Assembly: GCA_964407265.1 (NCBI GenBank) | Contig: CAYOUV010000039.1 | Location: forward strand, 1 to 30,032 | DNA: 30,032 nt | Source: CAYOUV01 sp964407265 | GTDB taxonomy: Bacteria > Chloroflexota > Anaerolineae > Anaerolineales > Villigracilaceae | Reading direction: 5' to 3' | In this document: piece after piece, positions 29,272 through 30,032 of the stretch | Layout: every line of letters begins with the position of its first letter | How positions within the stretch are numbered: the first letter of the stretch is position 1 | Made by a program: the position numbers and the translations under genes | The notes under the pieces: model-generated | What the model was told of the DNA's origin: nothing | Database searches by the model: none | What the model saw: the letters and a program-made list of their open reading frames with translations, nothing else

Positions 29272-29814
29272 ATGGCCATGGATACTGTTCCGCGCACGCA
29301 TCGTTTTATCAACGTCGACATATTGACGACCAGCTATCGCGTGGTGGGTAAAATGCTGGTGAGCAGCCCTGGGGTGACCGGCGTCATGAACGATACGACT
29401 TCCGCTTTTATGGAAGTGCACGATGCGCGCCTGGCGCGCCTGCACATGCCCAGTAAACTGGTCGATCATTTCGAGGTCGTGCGCCTGGTCAAATCGCAGG
29501 TTTTTGCAGTTTGTTTGACACGACGCGAGGATTTAGGCCCGGCAGCTCTGGCGCGCGGCGGGTTTGCGAACCTGACCGAGTTCCCCATTCGGGTGACGAC
29601 GCAAGTCTACGAGCTGGAAGGCACGCTGGAATGGTCGGGGCGCTTTGAATTCACCGCCATTATGTCCGAGGGGACGCGCAATTTCCTGCCGCTGTACGAA
29701 ACGAAAATGACAGCGGTGCTGATCCCGGCTTTGAAAATAAACAGCCCGGCCTTGATGTTCAATCGCTACCAGGTAGATATGCTGGCCCTGCTCCGCGATC
29801 GCTTCGAAGAATAG
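29272..29814 (+). CDS. Conserved protein of unknown function, possibly PilZ-like beta-barrel
   Basis: 180 residues, predominantly beta-strand with no cysteine motif, transmembrane helix or signal. Its first half (FINVDILTTSYRVVGKMLVSSPGVTGVMND..SAFMEVHDARLARL) resembles small beta-barrel DUF6812/PilZ-like proteins; this is a weak pattern impression, not an assignment. The second half (TEFPIRVTTQVYELEGTLEWSGRFEFTAIM) repeats the strand-rich look and may be a second similar barrel. It has a good Shine-Dalgarno (AGGAG seven bases from ATG 29272; ATG 29278 is also possible). It follows the YgiT-type gene by 32 bases on the same strand. Confidence 0.75.
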   Translation: MAMDTVPRTHRFINVDILTTSYRVVGKMLVSSPGVTGVMNDTTSAFMEVHDARLARLHMPSKLVDHFEVVRLVKSQVFAVCLTRREDLGPAALARGGFANLTEFPIRVTTQVYELEGTLEWSGRFEFTAIMSEGTRNFLPLYETKMTAVLIPALKINSPALMFNRYQVDMLALLRDRFEE

Positions 29815-29831
29815 CAATCCGGTCGAAACGC

Positions 29832-29860
29832 TTGACCATTGTGCGGCGGGATGATAAAAT
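29832..29860 (+). promoter_or_regulatory. Promoter of tRNA-Glu
   Basis: TTGACC (29832-29837), a 17-base spacer and TAAAAT (29855-29860), about 50 bases before the tRNA 5' end. Confidence 0.7.
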
Positions 29861-29910
29861 CCCCCCCGCTTTGATGTGGGCGGCTTCCCGCCGCCGCGCA
29901 TCCCCAAAAT

Positions 29911-29983
29911 GCCCCCATCGTCTAGTGGACCAGGACGCAGCCCTTTCAAGGCTAAAACCGGAGTTCGAATCTCCGTGGGGGCA
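29911..29983 (+). tRNA. tRNA-Glu (anticodon TTC)
   Basis: A 73-base cloverleaf: acceptor GCCCCCA/TGGGGGC, the D-loop sequence GTCTAGTGGACCAGGAC, an anticodon loop CTTTCAA with anticodon TTC at 29945-29947, a T arm CGGAG-TTCGAAT-CTCCG and discriminator A. CCA is not encoded. The outermost pair of the anticodon stem is a C-A mismatch. The sequence matches typical bacterial tRNA-Glu closely. Confidence 0.97.
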
Positions 29984-29991
29984 CACTGAGG

Positions 29992-30007
29992 CCGTCTGAT
30001 TAGACGG
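29992..30007 (+). terminator. Possible terminator hairpin after tRNA-Glu
   Basis: CCGTCT-GATT-AGACGG, six base pairs with a four-base loop, nine bases past the tRNA. It is followed by CCTTTCGGTT, not a clean T-run, so termination is plausible but weak. Confidence 0.4.
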
Positions 30008-30032
30008 TCCTTTCGGTTAAAACTGGAGCCCC

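Noticed and set aside
28946..29814. Toxin-antitoxin pair formed by the YgiT-type protein and the following gene
   Set aside because: The following 180-residue protein has no toxin motif and the gene order and sizes do not match MqsRA or HigBA.

Overview
The window looks like a chromosomal segment of an uncultured or draft-genome bacterium of the Chloroflexota, most likely class Anaerolineae. This is an inference from protein style, since there is no rRNA to test it: Thr/Pro-rich linkers behind lipoboxes, a LysM protein beside an LCP protein, a separate-subunit methylmalonyl-CoA mutase, many GTG/TTG starts and a GC-rich codon style. There are 28 supported protein genes, one tRNA-Glu at the right end, and one 100-N assembly gap. 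No CRISPR array, rRNA, IS element or prophage is visible, and no stretch over about 300 bases lacks a gene.

Layout. Positions 1-2351 hold an AT-rich orphan lipoprotein gene. A leftward block (2415-6250) encodes a TPR protein, a lipoprotein, the tRNA methylthiotransferase MtaB and a small cupin. A rightward block (6340-11171) encodes a membrane sensor-kinase-like protein, a LysM protein and an LCP (LytR-CpsA-Psr) protein, followed under its own promoter by a degenerate tyrosine recombinase (11267-12169). A bidirectional terminator separates this from a long leftward block (12239-19970): a DUF47/PhoU-like protein, TilS, methylmalonyl-CoA epimerase, a small winged-helix-like protein, membrane proteins, a CoA-binding protein, an HsmA-type membrane protein and the methylmalonyl-CoA mutase large subunit. 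From 20150 to the end everything is rightward: a c-type cytochrome, then the most unusual cassette (20973-25625), then an ICMT-like methyltransferase, a C_GCAxxG_C_C protein, a dual-specificity-type phosphatase, a SAM methyltransferase, signal peptidase I, a YgiT-type zinc-finger protein, an unknown protein and tRNA-Glu.

The best candidate for an undescribed system is the cassette at 20973-25625. A small membrane zinc-ribbon protein is followed by a membrane protein of DUF2207-like architecture whose predicted cytosolic C-terminus is a Gly-rich stretch plus a seven-Cys alternating Cys-Ala tail. Next come two tandem paralogues, each with a PqqD/RRE-like N-terminal domain and a radical SAM domain. 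The first has the CX3CX2C motif and a SPASM-type cysteine set. The second has lost all of these cysteines but keeps the fold motifs and GGEPT. The arrangement suggests a RiPP-like modification of a protein-borne Cys-Ala tail by an active enzyme and a cysteine-less partner. This is inference; no core-peptide chemistry is proven by the sequence.

Other notable points are a histidine kinase whose phospho-accepting His is Gln, a tyrosine recombinase lacking its nucleophile and most catalytic residues, a CX4CH second motif in the cytochrome, an intrinsic terminator inside the leader of the epimerase gene, and possibly leaderless divergent transcripts at 6250/6340.
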